From the NCBI RefSeq assembly GCF_024462775.1, contig NZ_JANGCE010000009.1, positions 34,470 to 98,469 of the forward strand: DNA of 64,000 bases, given 5' to 3'. The position numbers and the translations under genes were made by a program. Positions 54,633 through 63,935 of this stretch are shown piece after piece (the stretch's first letter is position 1; each line of letters starts with the position of its first letter). The notes beneath the pieces are model-generated. The model was not told where the DNA came from. It saw nothing but the letters and a program-made list of their open reading frames with translations, and searched no databases. This DNA is from Butyricicoccus faecihominis (GTDB lineage Bacteria; Bacillota; Clostridia; Oscillospirales; Butyricicoccaceae).

Positions 54633-57404
54633 ATGGCAACGAAGCCGATACAGGCTAAAAAGAAAAATGGGGTGGTGCTCTGCGTACTGATGGCGGCGTT
54701 GCTGTTTTTCGTCACCGCCTTCACGCAGAATGGCAGCTACTTGACGGAAAAGGTGGTGGGCTTCGTCAGTCTGGCGGTCACCCTATGTATGGTAGCCTTT
54801 GCGGATAAAAAGCGCATCAAGCGGCTGTTCACACCGGTCGGCTTCGCGGTATTTGCCTATGTGCTGCTTTGCGGTATCTCTACCTTATATGCACGCTCCG
54901 GTAAATTCGCAATCGCGGAGTTTTCCTGCGTGCTGGCGGCATTTGGGTTCTATATCGGCATCACCCTGTATGCGAAGGAATCCGCTGTTTCTTTCCGGCG
55001 TGTCGCGGCAATTTTGGCAGCGGCTTGCGCTCCGGTCGGTATCCTGTCGATCGACGCGGCGTCTTCCAACCTTTTGATGCGGCCGTTTCGTGCACTGATG
55101 ACCGTGATGAACGCCGGCTATGGCGACACAGGCGCGTCCTTCTATGCGCGTCTGCATACCATCTTCGGCAACCCGAACATTTACGGCGGCCTGATGGCGA
55201 TGGCCTGCCTGCTGTCGCTCTATCTCGCCTTGACGGCGGATACCAACCGGCAGCGTGTGCTTTGCGGCATTTTGTTGACGGTCAATACGGTTTCTTATTT
55301 GCTGGCGTTTTCAATGGGTTCGCTCGGTGTGTTTGCACTGGCCTGCGTGTTGATGCTTGTGCTCTGCCCCAAGGAGAGCCGCATGTCTTTGTTTCTGCTG
55401 CTGGTGCAAACCGCGGTAGTGGCGCTGGCTGCCGGCATGGTGGCGGCGCGCGGCTTTAGCGACACCGTGTCCGGATCGTTGCTGCCGCTGATCGTTTTGA
55501 TCGCGGGCTGCGTTGTTTTCTGTCTGCTGGAGGTATTTGTTCGCGCCCGCGTAACGGAGGCGTTTCAGGGCAAGGGCAAGCTGATGCTGATCTTGGCGGC
55601 TGTGCTGGTCGTGGCAGCAGCGGCTTATCTGGTTGCGGGCCTTAATGTGACCGGCGCCTACACCTTCCGTGAAACCTCTGATTTCACCCGTACCGCTGAC
55701 CTCGGGGCGGGTGAATACACGCTTGCCGTCGAGGCTTCCGCGCCTGTAAACGTGCGCGTGGCCTATAAGAACACGAACAATTTGATTCAGAATACCGATA
55801 CGGAACTTGCGACCGGGACCTCCGACGCGCCGGTGGCGTTCACCGTACCGGAGAACAGCGAATTGGTATTTGTCACCTTTTCGGGCGGTACGCCGGGAGT
55901 TACGATTGAAACCGCAGCATACAGCGGCGCGGCGAGCGGCGACCTGAAGCTGGGCTACAAGCTGCTGCCCGCCTTCATCGCCGACCGTATTCAGGACCTT
56001 TCCGCGAATGGTAACGTTGTGCAGCGCGGTGTTTACCGACAGGATGCGCTTCGCCTGTTCGCGACCTCGCCGATTATTGGCCGTGGTCTGGGCGGCTTTG
56101 AAAATGGCGTCGTTTCCGTGCAGGACTACTATTATGAGACTAAGCACGCGCATAACCACTATGTTGAGGTGCTTTGTAATCTAGGTGTTTTGGGCCTGCT
56201 CGCTTATCTGGCGGTTCTCGGTACGGCGATTTGGAGTTTTGTGAAAAGCCGTAAAGCAAAGCCGTTGATCGTGATGCTGCTTGCGGCGTGTGTGCTACAG
56301 ATGTTTGGTCAGGCGACGACGGACGTCATCTGGTCGGTCGGCGGTTGCTTGCCGATGTTCTTCTCCGTGCTGGCGCTTGTTACGCTGTACTGCGGCGACA
56401 GCCTGCGTTTAAAGGTACCGGAAAAGGATAAGGGAACGGCGGTCCGCGCGCCGCTGATCGCGGGCGCGAGTATCTTTATTATATTGCTTGGCCTGAATCT
56501 GTTTGCGCAGATCTCGATGTACGGTGAAAATCTGACGCTGGACACGCTCAAGAATTGCGCGGCGATCGACTTCTTTGAAGCGAACGACTATAAGCTTTCC
56601 TATCTGCTCTCGGGCGGTGATGAAGAAGGCGTGGCGGATAAATATGCCGCTGATCTGCAAAAGGCAGAGTCAAACTCTATTGCAGTTCCTCTGGCACAGT
56701 ACTATGCGAGCACCGGTCGGTTTTCTGATGCGCTGGACACGTTGGATAAAGGCGCGGCTTATGTCAGAGCCGATGCGATGGTTTGGCAAAACGTGTTTAA
56801 AATTTATGAAAGCATAATCGATCCGGTCGGTCAGATGAACGCGGTCCAGTTGCTACAGGATAAGACACAATATGTGGACCGTATGGTAGGCACCTATGAA
56901 AAGCTACGTGCATTAAACGAAAAGCAACTGGATAATTTGATGCTGACCGTTCAAAACAATACCTTTGTAGGCAAGTTGTTAGCGGTTTCTGCGATCGAAC
57001 CATATGAAATAAAACCGGCGCTTAACATTTTCTCTAATATGGTCATCGATACCGCGTATGCGGCTGACTGTGATGTGGACGGTGCACCTGATTGCGCACT
57101 GACGCTGGAAGGGGCGGTTGCATGGAATGGCGATGGCTCGTTTACAGCGCAGACAGACAGTTTGGTGCAGTTGACGTATACGATCAAAAGCGACGGCGAT
57201 TATCGACTGACGGTGCAGTCTGGCGATCTGTCTGGTGTGGAAGCGTATTTTGGCGACTCGCCTGTATCGCTGGATTCTGCAGGAAACAGCGTTGAGACCA
57301 ATCATGAACTGAATGGCGATACTGAGAAGACGATTGCGGTACGCGTCAAACAGGGCACTACAGTAAATCGGATCCTGTATACACGAAACAGCGAGAACGC
57401 ATAA
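54633..57404 (+). CDS. O-antigen ligase/polymerase family membrane protein
   Basis: A 923-residue protein starting at ATG 54633, 7 nt after TGGAGGT. About 12 helices in the first 600 residues; the Wzy_C/O-antigen ligase core is TSPIIGRGLGGFENGVVSVQDYYYETKHAHNHYVEVLCNLGVLGLLAYLAVLGTAIW, with the catalytic H-x-x-H-N-H-Y region. An unusually long extracytoplasmic insertion (about residues 360-470) and 300-residue C-terminal domain have beta-rich content. It could ligate or polymerise the glycan on the cell surface, possibly onto the adjacent SLH proteins. It precedes the SLH gene. Confidence 0.87.
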   Translation: MATKPIQAKKKNGVVLCVLMAALLFFVTAFTQNGSYLTEKVVGFVSLAVTLCMVAFADKKRIKRLFTPVGFAVFAYVLLCGISTLYARSGKFAIAEFSCVLAAFGFYIGITLYAKESAVSFRRVAAILAAACAPVGILSIDAASSNLLMRPFRALMTVMNAGYGDTGASFYARLHTIFGNPNIYGGLMAMACLLSLYLALTADTNRQRVLCGILLTVNTVSYLLAFSMGSLGVFALACVLMLVLCPKESRMSLFLLLVQTAVVALAAGMVAARGFSDTVSGSLLPLIVLIAGCVVFCLLEVFVRARVTEAFQGKGKLMLILAAVLVVAAAAYLVAGLNVTGAYTFRETSDFTRTADLGAGEYTLAVEASAPVNVRVAYKNTNNLIQNTDTELATGTSDAPVAFTVPENSELVFVTFSGGTPGVTIETAAYSGAASGDLKLGYKLLPAFIADRIQDLSANGNVVQRGVYRQDALRLFATSPIIGRGLGGFENGVVSVQDYYYETKHAHNHYVEVLCNLGVLGLLAYLAVLGTAIWSFVKSRKAKPLIVMLLAACVLQMFGQATTDVIWSVGGCLPMFFSVLALVTLYCGDSLRLKVPEKDKGTAVRAPLIAGASIFIILLGLNLFAQISMYGENLTLDTLKNCAAIDFFEANDYKLSYLLSGGDEEGVADKYAADLQKAESNSIAVPLAQYYASTGRFSDALDTLDKGAAYVRADAMVWQNVFKIYESIIDPVGQMNAVQLLQDKTQYVDRMVGTYEKLRALNEKQLDNLMLTVQNNTFVGKLLAVSAIEPYEIKPALNIFSNMVIDTAYAADCDVDGAPDCALTLEGAVAWNGDGSFTAQTDSLVQLTYTIKSDGDYRLTVQSGDLSGVEAYFGDSPVSLDSAGNSVETNHELNGDTEKTIAVRVKQGTTVNRILYTRNSENA

Positions 57405-57417
57405 TTTTTTGTGAAAT

Positions 57418-57450
57418 GTGACCGGCGGGTAATAATGACCCGCCGGTCAC
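57418..57450 (+). terminator. Strong hairpin between O-antigen ligase and the SLH gene
   Basis: GTGACCGGCGGGT and ACCCGCCGGTCAC form a 13-bp perfect stem with a 7-nt loop. The T run is poor, so termination may be partial. Confidence 0.7.
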
Positions 57451-57488
57451 TGCAATATTACACCTGTGTTACGTCGCGATTCAATCGC

Positions 57489-57517
57489 TTGACGGGGCGA
57501 AAACGGTATGGTACGAT
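57489..57517 (+). promoter_or_regulatory. Promoter of the expressed SLH protein gene
   Basis: TTGACG, 17 bp, TACGAT with a TGG extension (extended -10); about 50 bp before the ATG, with AAGGAGGT at 57551-57558. The silent SLH copies lack any equivalent. Confidence 0.78.
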
Positions 57518-57567
57518 AGACAACGTAAAAGGGAGACATCCCAAAATTTTAAGGAGGTAACTTACCT

Positions 57568-60216
57568 ATGAAGAATCTCAAAAAGATTCTGGCGCTGGTA
57601 CTGGCGTTCGCTTGCGCGTTCACCATGTTTGCTGGTGCTGCGTCCTTCAGCGATTCGGCAGATATCAAAAATACCGAAGCTGTAGACATGCTCAACGCTC
57701 TTGGTGTAATCAAGGGCTATCCGGACGGCACGTTTAAGCCGCAGGCAAATGTGCTGCGCGCTGAAATGGCCAAGATGATTTACACAATCCGCAATCAGGG
57801 TAACGATAATGCCGATGGCTACAAGACCATCAGCAGCACGTTCACTGATTTGGGCGACTCTTCGATCGCCTACGCTGCTGGCTATATCAAGTACTGCCAG
57901 ACGCAGGGCATCATCGCCGGCAAGTCCGCAACCAAGTTTGCGCCCAAGGAAAACGTAACTGTTTCCGAGACCGCGAAGATGGCTCTGACCCTGTTGGGTT
58001 ACGATGCTACTAAGGCCGGTCTGGTAGGTCATGGCTGGGAGAACAAAACGCTGGCTCTGGCAAACGAGAACGGCCTGCTGGACGGCGTTAACGGCGCTGT
58101 GACCGCTGCCGCTACCCGTGACGATGCTGCACAGGTTCTGTACAACGCGCTGAATGCCGATACCGTTAAGTGGGATGCTGATTCTTCCACTTATGTAAAG
58201 GTTGAAACGCAGGGTCTCGAACTGATGAACAATCCGTCCCAGTGGGTCACCGTTACCAAGAACGAGACCATGGGTAAGAAGTGGATGAAGCTTGACACGG
58301 TTGAGAGCAAGACCAATTCCAACATTGTCACTGCTGTTGAAAAGGAAGATGGCCGCGATACTTATAAGGTAACCGTTGCCGGTCAGACCTTCACCCGTGT
58401 TGAGAAGGACTACTCTGATCTGATGGGTCAGGATGTTAAGATCATGATCAAGGACAATGATAAGTCCAAGGTCTACGGCCTGTATGCTGGCGAGGACACC
58501 AAGGTTCTGGCTACCGGCTACGTCGGCGGTCTGGATACGGATGGCACGGCTACCGATAAGGTTAAGCTCAATGACGTATCTTACAAGCTGAATCGTACCC
58601 TGACCACTCAGAGTGCCTATGCGTTCAATAAGGACACAACGGCAGTTTCTTTGAATGATCTGGTAACGATGGGTAAGACCACGAAGGCTGCCAAGGCGAC
58701 TAACGGTGTTGCTGCTCAGGTTAAGTTGATTGACAATGATGGCGACGGCAAGGCCGATTACGTTTCCTATGTTCCTTCCAAGGTAGGCAAGGTTACTTCT
58801 GTAACCAAGACCGCTGTCAACGTAAACAATACGGTCGGTCAACTCAAGTTCGATGACGACGATATTTACGAAGGCATTGCCAAGGATGAATATGTAGCCT
58901 TCATCGACGGGGACAACACCGCCAGCACGAAGGATACGCTGGTTAAGCTTGACAAGATTACCGCTAAGGCTCAGGCAACCCGTACCAACGAAGTAAAGAT
59001 CAATGACTCTTGGTATAAGATTGCGCTCGATATGGGCGTTTCTGTTACCACAGGCAACACCTATGATCTGTATGTTGTGGGCAATTTTGTTGTCAGTGCA
59101 GACGAAACCGCTGCTGAATCGACCAGTGTTGCTTATATCTCCGCTATCGACAATAAGGCTGATGGCAGCGATGTAGATATGGTTACCGGCGAGCATACCG
59201 GCACTCTGGATGCACGTATGTACTTCCAAGACAACACCAACGCAGTTGTTAAGATCTCCAAGGTTGACGGCAACAAGATCGTTAAGGCTAGCCCCTCCAG
59301 CGACGAAGTTATGTATAACGACGCTAGCGTTCCGAGTGCCAGCTCGCTTGTCACTTACAGCAAGCTCTCTGACGGCACTTATGACGTTAAGATCGTTAGC
59401 TCTTCCAACAAGGCTGGCTTCAAGAGCTATGTGACTCCGTCCGTTATGAGCGGCTCGTCCAACGGTGTTTATTACAAGCAGAAGATCGGCGGCATGTCTA
59501 TTATGGATGATGCAACCATCTTTGTTCAGACTGGTAAGGAAACCAAGGTGCTGACTGGCAAGCAGGTTAAGAACTGGTCTGATACGGTTAATCCGCTCGT
59601 GTTCTCCGGCGCTGTCCTGACAAAGGAAAGCAACGGCATTGCTTATGTTAAGGTAGCATCCTTGACCGCTTCTCAGTCCAATAACGTACCTGGCTCCGGC
59701 AAGGATACGCTGTATGCTTACCTTGTTTCCGATGCAGCACAGGCTGACAAGAACGGTGAGAAGAAGGTTGCGTTTGATGTTTGGACTGCTGACGGAGCAA
59801 AGACCCTGTATGAAGACACCAGCTCTGTCAATGGCTCTGCTATTGCTGGCACATTAATTTCCTACACGGTTAACGGCGACTTCATCGAGCAGATTAGCTA
59901 CAACCCGGGCTACGCGGTTGCAGTAACCGGCTTCGATGGCGCTAAGGAAGGCGAAATCAGCTTCTACTACGCGAATAGCGCAACCCAGCAGTACACGCTG
60001 GATGAGGATTGCGTATTCATCGCGGTCAACGACAAGGATACCAAGGGTATGGAAGGCGGCATTGAGTCTGTCCCGTCCTCTGCTGAAGAGAATACGGCAG
60101 GCACCGCTTACTACACCAACGCTCGGATCGTACTGAACAGCGACGGTGACGTAGCTGCTATCCTCTACGATCTTGAGAACAACAAGATGTATCCGGAAGT
60201 TACTTACAATAAGTAA
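57568..60216 (+). CDS. S-layer homology domain protein, expressed locus
   Basis: An 882-residue exported protein. The signal peptide is MKNLKKILALVLAFACAFTMFAGAA. Three N-terminal SLH modules (about residues 25-205) follow: FSDSADIKNTEAVDMLNALGVIKGYPDGTFKPQANVLRAEMAKMIY; TFTDLGDSSIAYAAGYIKYCQTQGIIAGKSATKFAPKENVTVSETAKMALTLLGYD; LALANENGLLDGVNGAVTAAATRDDAAQVLYNAL. SLH modules bind pyruvylated secondary wall polymers. The remaining 670 residues are Thr/Ser/Asp-rich, beta-type and unrecognised. It has the only promoter, ribosome site and ATG among three copies of this 5' segment. A bidirectional terminator follows. Confidence 0.9.
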   Translation: MKNLKKILALVLAFACAFTMFAGAASFSDSADIKNTEAVDMLNALGVIKGYPDGTFKPQANVLRAEMAKMIYTIRNQGNDNADGYKTISSTFTDLGDSSIAYAAGYIKYCQTQGIIAGKSATKFAPKENVTVSETAKMALTLLGYDATKAGLVGHGWENKTLALANENGLLDGVNGAVTAAATRDDAAQVLYNALNADTVKWDADSSTYVKVETQGLELMNNPSQWVTVTKNETMGKKWMKLDTVESKTNSNIVTAVEKEDGRDTYKVTVAGQTFTRVEKDYSDLMGQDVKIMIKDNDKSKVYGLYAGEDTKVLATGYVGGLDTDGTATDKVKLNDVSYKLNRTLTTQSAYAFNKDTTAVSLNDLVTMGKTTKAAKATNGVAAQVKLIDNDGDGKADYVSYVPSKVGKVTSVTKTAVNVNNTVGQLKFDDDDIYEGIAKDEYVAFIDGDNTASTKDTLVKLDKITAKAQATRTNEVKINDSWYKIALDMGVSVTTGNTYDLYVVGNFVVSADETAAESTSVAYISAIDNKADGSDVDMVTGEHTGTLDARMYFQDNTNAVVKISKVDGNKIVKASPSSDEVMYNDASVPSASSLVTYSKLSDGTYDVKIVSSSNKAGFKSYVTPSVMSGSSNGVYYKQKIGGMSIMDDATIFVQTGKETKVLTGKQVKNWSDTVNPLVFSGAVLTKESNGIAYVKVASLTASQSNNVPGSGKDTLYAYLVSDAAQADKNGEKKVAFDVWTADGAKTLYEDTSSVNGSAIAGTLISYTVNGDFIEQISYNPGYAVAVTGFDGAKEGEISFYYANSATQQYTLDEDCVFIAVNDKDTKGMEGGIESVPSSAEENTAGTAYYTNARIVLNSDGDVAAILYDLENNKMYPEVTYNK
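57578..57643 (+). repeat. 66-bp signal-peptide recombination segment, expressed copy
   Basis: Identical over all 66 bp to the inverted copy at 62832-62897 and, apart from one base, to the window-end copy. It covers codons 4 to about 25 of the signal peptide; sequences diverge abruptly on both sides. Confidence 0.85.
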
Positions 60217-60243
60217 AACACATTCTATATTGTAAGATAATAT

Positions 60244-60286
60244 GCAAAAAAGGGCCCCCGAGTGTATGCTCGGGGGCCCTTTTTGC
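60244..60286. terminator. Bidirectional terminator between convergent SLH genes
   Basis: GCAAAAAAGGGCCCCCGAG pairs with CTCGGGGGCCCTTTTTTGC around a TGTATG loop. A/T tails on both sides make it work on both strands. Confidence 0.92.
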
Positions 60287-60312
60287 GCAGTAATCAAATT
60301 TTTTGTACTGTC

Positions 60313-62850
60313 TTACTTAGCGAACAGATTCTGGGTATCAACGATAACAACCTTAACGTTGTTATTCGAATCGACTGCATAAGCAATGTTCGCTAGCTTC
60401 TGATTGTCGTTGTTCTCAGAAGCTTCCTGGAATTCGCCGTCGGTAGCACCATCCGCATTATCCGTATCAACAAACAGGACTACGGAGTCGTGGTCATCCT
60501 TGCTGATGTTCAGCGTAAACGCCGTGCTCGAAGCAACCCAGTCGCCATTGTTCTTGGTGGCAACATAGCCAGTCAGCGTGCCTTCAATATCCTTAGCGTT
60601 GTAATCGTAACCGGTCACAACACCACGCGTCAGGCTGCTGCCAAGCGTATAAGTGTTTTCGATATCGTGAGTGCCATTGGAGTTGCTAGAGTACTCTACC
60701 ACATCGCCCTCGGTCAACGCATCGCCGTCTTCAACCTTCAGGGTCAGTTCCTCAGTACCGTTCCAGACCTTGGTGGTCGTGTAATCAGTGTCATCCTCAG
60801 AGATCCAGCGAGAGGACTCGACAACATAGCCGTAGGTGATATCCTTGCCGCCGGACATATTCTCCTTGCCCAGATCCGCGAAGACAACCTTAGCATACTG
60901 CATACCGTTGCTCTTGGAGGACAGAGCCTGCGAATCAAACTTTGCAGATTCCTTCCAATTCTTCAGAGCGGAGCCAGTGATAACCTGATAATCATCGCCA
61001 CCCTTGGCCTTAACATAGACAGTAGCGTCGCTGGAGATATAGTAGATGGAATCGGAATCGGACTTCGCAGTAAACTTATCGTTCTTAACGCTGTTAGCCG
61101 ACTCCTTGGCAAATTGGTCGTAACCAGCCAGATTGGACTTGCTAATCGCTTCCAGCACATACTTGCTGCCGGATTTCTTGTAAGAAACGAGCTGATCAAA
61201 CTTCTCGCTGGTTTTATTAAAGCCAGCAAGGATACCCTCGCTCTTAGCAATTACGACTTCGTCCTTGCCATCCGGGAAGATCAGGCGGGCTTCGATTTCA
61301 TCGTCGTTCGCAGAAGTCTTCTGAGCCGCCTTGACCAGCAGAGCTACATCGGTAGCTCCGGCTTTGGCGTCGTCAACATAAACGATGTAGCCGTTCTTTA
61401 CAACAACCGCCACGGTGTCCTTCAGCGCGATCTCTTCATTGCCAGCATGGCCATCCTTGATGTCCATAGCCATCTCGTACCAGTTGCCGTCGATCATAAC
61501 GCTGTAATCGTCATTCTTGATGCCATTCTTGGTAGAGGTGATCTTGCCTTCAACGATATCAAGCTTCTCAACGAGCTGCTTATCATCGGCGAAATTGTTC
61601 TTGTTGTAAACAACAACGTAATCGTCCTTCTTCAAGTCGGACGGATAGTTGGAGGAATCCGTATCAATCTTGTCGAACGTACCGCCGGATACCTTGGAGG
61701 TGTTGATATAATCCTTACCAACATAGGTGACCTTAGCAATCGAACTGGTCTTAACGCTCAGTTGGCTAATCTTGTCATTATCAGACAGAGTCGTTGCGGT
61801 GAAAGTCTTGCTAAGACCCTTGACGGAATCAACATAGTTGCGCAGCTTTACATCGGTGTCATAACCGATCTTATAGGAGCCGTCTTCCTTGACCACCGCC
61901 TTGGTGGAAATGCTGTACTTGCTGCCGTCGAACTTTAGCTTGCTGCTGTCGATTTCAAAAGCGCCGAGCAGGCCGGAAAGAACGTCGCTGTCTTCGGTCG
62001 CGTAAACGCCGTAAACCTTGTCCTTAGCTTTGTACAGAACCTTGACTTCCAGATCGCGCAGCGAGGAGTAATCCTTCGCAACAGCGGTGAAGCTGGAGTC
62101 GTACTTTTTGTTGTCTTCGGTGCCTACATTGGTGCTGTCATCCTTGTTGTCAGCGGACTGGTCAAGAGTAATCTTGAAAGTATTTTTGCCGCTTTCTTTG
62201 GAAATGGTGGTCAGCGTGCCAACAGCCTTCTTCAGCCCCATGTACTTCTCACCGATAGTGGGATAGTAGTTGCCGATGATGTTCATGTTGGAGTACTCGC
62301 CGTCGGTCATCTTCACCGTATAAGCGTCAACTGCATTAAACATCATCTGTGCTGCGCCGTCGCGGCTGAATGCCAGCTTCAGCGGATCGGTTACTTCGTC
62401 TAGCAAGCCGTTTTCGTCTGCCAGAGCGGTAGTGCGCTGACCCCAGCCGGTACCAACCAGCTTAGCCTTAGTCGCATCGTAGCCCAGAGTCACAAGCAGC
62501 ATCTTGGCGGCCTCTTCGCCGGTTACAGTCGCGTCAGGATCGAACTTGGTAGCAGACTTGCCGGCAATAATGCCCAGCGCTTCGCAGTACTTGATGTAGC
62601 CTGCGGCCCAAGCACTCTTGGAAGTGTTCAAGTCTACAAACTTGGTCGTAGTGTTCTTGTACGCTTCAGCGTTATCGCTGCCAGTACGCAGAACGTAGAT
62701 CATTTTTGCCATTTCAGCACGGGTGATCGTACCCTTCGGCTGGAAAGAGCCATCTTTGTAGCCATTGATGACACCCAGCGCGGACAAAACGTCTACGGCT
62801 TCGCTGTTCTTAATGTCAGCTTCATCTGTAAACGCAGCACCAGCAAACAT
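60313..62850 (-). CDS. S-layer homology domain protein, silent cassette (no start, no promoter)
   Basis: An 845-residue frame counted from an internal ATG. It has three SLH modules (FTDEADIKNSEAVDVLSALGVINGYKDGSFQPKGTITRAEMAKMIY; KFVDLNTSKSAWAAGYIKYCEALGIIAGKSATKFDPDATVTGEEAAKMLLVTLGYD; LADENGLLDEVTDPLKLAFSRDGAAQMMFNAV) and a 650-residue C-terminal part unlike its neighbour. The signal peptide frame continues upstream as an exact copy of the expressed gene's (62851-62897), but a stop (TAA) lies before it and no ATG, GTG or TTG with a ribosome site is present. Starting at the internal ATG would lose the signal peptide. I read it as a silent cassette. Confidence 0.85.
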   Translation of the reverse strand: MFAGAAFTDEADIKNSEAVDVLSALGVINGYKDGSFQPKGTITRAEMAKMIYVLRTGSDNAEAYKNTTTKFVDLNTSKSAWAAGYIKYCEALGIIAGKSATKFDPDATVTGEEAAKMLLVTLGYDATKAKLVGTGWGQRTTALADENGLLDEVTDPLKLAFSRDGAAQMMFNAVDAYTVKMTDGEYSNMNIIGNYYPTIGEKYMGLKKAVGTLTTISKESGKNTFKITLDQSADNKDDSTNVGTEDNKKYDSSFTAVAKDYSSLRDLEVKVLYKAKDKVYGVYATEDSDVLSGLLGAFEIDSSKLKFDGSKYSISTKAVVKEDGSYKIGYDTDVKLRNYVDSVKGLSKTFTATTLSDNDKISQLSVKTSSIAKVTYVGKDYINTSKVSGGTFDKIDTDSSNYPSDLKKDDYVVVYNKNNFADDKQLVEKLDIVEGKITSTKNGIKNDDYSVMIDGNWYEMAMDIKDGHAGNEEIALKDTVAVVVKNGYIVYVDDAKAGATDVALLVKAAQKTSANDDEIEARLIFPDGKDEVVIAKSEGILAGFNKTSEKFDQLVSYKKSGSKYVLEAISKSNLAGYDQFAKESANSVKNDKFTAKSDSDSIYYISSDATVYVKAKGGDDYQVITGSALKNWKESAKFDSQALSSKSNGMQYAKVVFADLGKENMSGGKDITYGYVVESSRWISEDDTDYTTTKVWNGTEELTLKVEDGDALTEGDVVEYSSNSNGTHDIENTYTLGSSLTRGVVTGYDYNAKDIEGTLTGYVATKNNGDWVASSTAFTLNISKDDHDSVVLFVDTDNADGATDGEFQEASENNDNQKLANIAYAVDSNNNVKVVIVDTQNLFAK

Positions 62851-62905
62851 GGTGAACGCGCAAGCGAACGCCAGTACCAGCGCCAGAATCTTTTTGAAAT
62901 GGCCT
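62832..62905 (-). repeat. 66-bp signal-peptide recombination segment, inverted silent copy
   Basis: 62832-62897 is the exact reverse complement of 57578-57643. The match to the window-end copy extends 8 bp further to 62905 (AGGCCATT before TCAAAAAG), absent from the expressed copy. Confidence 0.85.
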
Positions 62906-63014
62906 ACATATGAATTTTATCCTGTTGTACATCGCGGAATAAAAGAAAAACTCCGAAATTTGAAACAAATCATGGAGTTTTTCTTTTGCTATATAAACTT
63001 GTAGATTTGTCGAA

Positions 63015-63752
63015 CTACTTCGATATTGGAGGCAACAGCTTTTTACAAATAGCTTCATATTGGTCTTGCGCCGAAAGACAGGTATCGATCAGGTAACCCT
63101 TTTCGCGTCCTGCCTGATATTCTTGCAAACCGCGATAATAGAAAGCTTGATGCTGTGTATCAATAATAAACGGCATAATATTATATTTAAGACATTCTTT
63201 AAACATGATGAGACGACCGACGCGCCCATTACCATCTTGGAATGGATGAATCGCTTCAAATTTCGCATGAAAGTCAACAATATCCTCTATTGTAATCGTC
63301 ACTTTTGCAAGATATTTTGATAACAAATGCTCCATAGCAGAATCCACATCGTCAGGCGCAGTTGTTTCGTGTCCGCCAACCTCGTTTGGTAAGAGTTTAT
63401 AGTCGCCTACTTTAAACCAACTCTTACGAGCATCTGATGTGCCGCGCTTCAACTGCTTATGAAACTGCTTAATGAGGTTTGAAGATAGTAGTTCCTCAGC
63501 ATTCTTCAGCATAAAGTCAAATAACTGGAAATGATTTTGGGTCTCAATAATATCATCAATATTAACCGCTTGATCTTGTTCAGAAAAAAGTGTATTTGTT
63601 TCAAAAATAGATCGCGTTTGGTCTTCGGATAATTGGCTGCCTTCTATTCGGTTGGTATTGTACGCCATGAGTATTTGAGTTTTATGGTATAACCCACCGC
63701 GATAGTTCATGCTCATTTCCTCTCGGAGCGTTTTAAGTATTAGATTATCCAT
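63015..63752 (-). CDS. Fic family protein (predicted AMPylase)
   Basis: A 245-residue protein with the Fic motif HPFQDGNGRVGR (H-P-F-x-x-G-N-G-R-x-x-R), near residue 168, and an N-terminal inhibitory motif NTNRIEGS that fits (S/T)xxxE(G/N), so activity may be self-restrained. Fic enzymes add AMP or other nucleotides to target proteins. AT-rich composition. It lies between two inverted silent SLH 5' ends and would move with that segment. No antitoxin gene is adjacent. Confidence 0.9.
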   Translation of the reverse strand: MDNLILKTLREEMSMNYRGGLYHKTQILMAYNTNRIEGSQLSEDQTRSIFETNTLFSEQDQAVNIDDIIETQNHFQLFDFMLKNAEELLSSNLIKQFHKQLKRGTSDARKSWFKVGDYKLLPNEVGGHETTAPDDVDSAMEHLLSKYLAKVTITIEDIVDFHAKFEAIHPFQDGNGRVGRLIMFKECLKYNIMPFIIDTQHQAFYYRGLQEYQAGREKGYLIDTCLSAQDQYEAICKKLLPPISK

Positions 63753-63935
63753 TGAAAACTCCTTTATTTACGGTCTGCTATATGATTTGAAATACTGAAT
63801 AATTTCATTATACCAATTTTGCTCCAAACTAACAAGCGAGTCTATAAAACACCAACATTAAATTTTCAAATAAATTAGAAAAACCAAGGTTTTATCTTTA
63901 ACATATCGGTTCAATCGAATAAATTATTCCCTTGC

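Noticed and set aside
57562..59229. A 555-codon open frame on the minus strand opposite the expressed SLH gene
   Set aside because: Leu/Ile/Val-rich, no family motif, no ribosome site. It is the complement of Lys/Asp/Asn/Thr-rich codons of the real gene, which has a signal peptide and three SLH modules.
60490..61938. A 482-codon open frame on the plus strand opposite the silent SLH cassette
   Set aside because: Same mirror effect as above; no start signal and no recognisable domain.
62822..63058. Short minus-strand frame running into the silent SLH 5' end
   Set aside because: It is in a different frame from the SLH protein, spans the Fic terminus and the repeat, and ends in shifted SLH codons.
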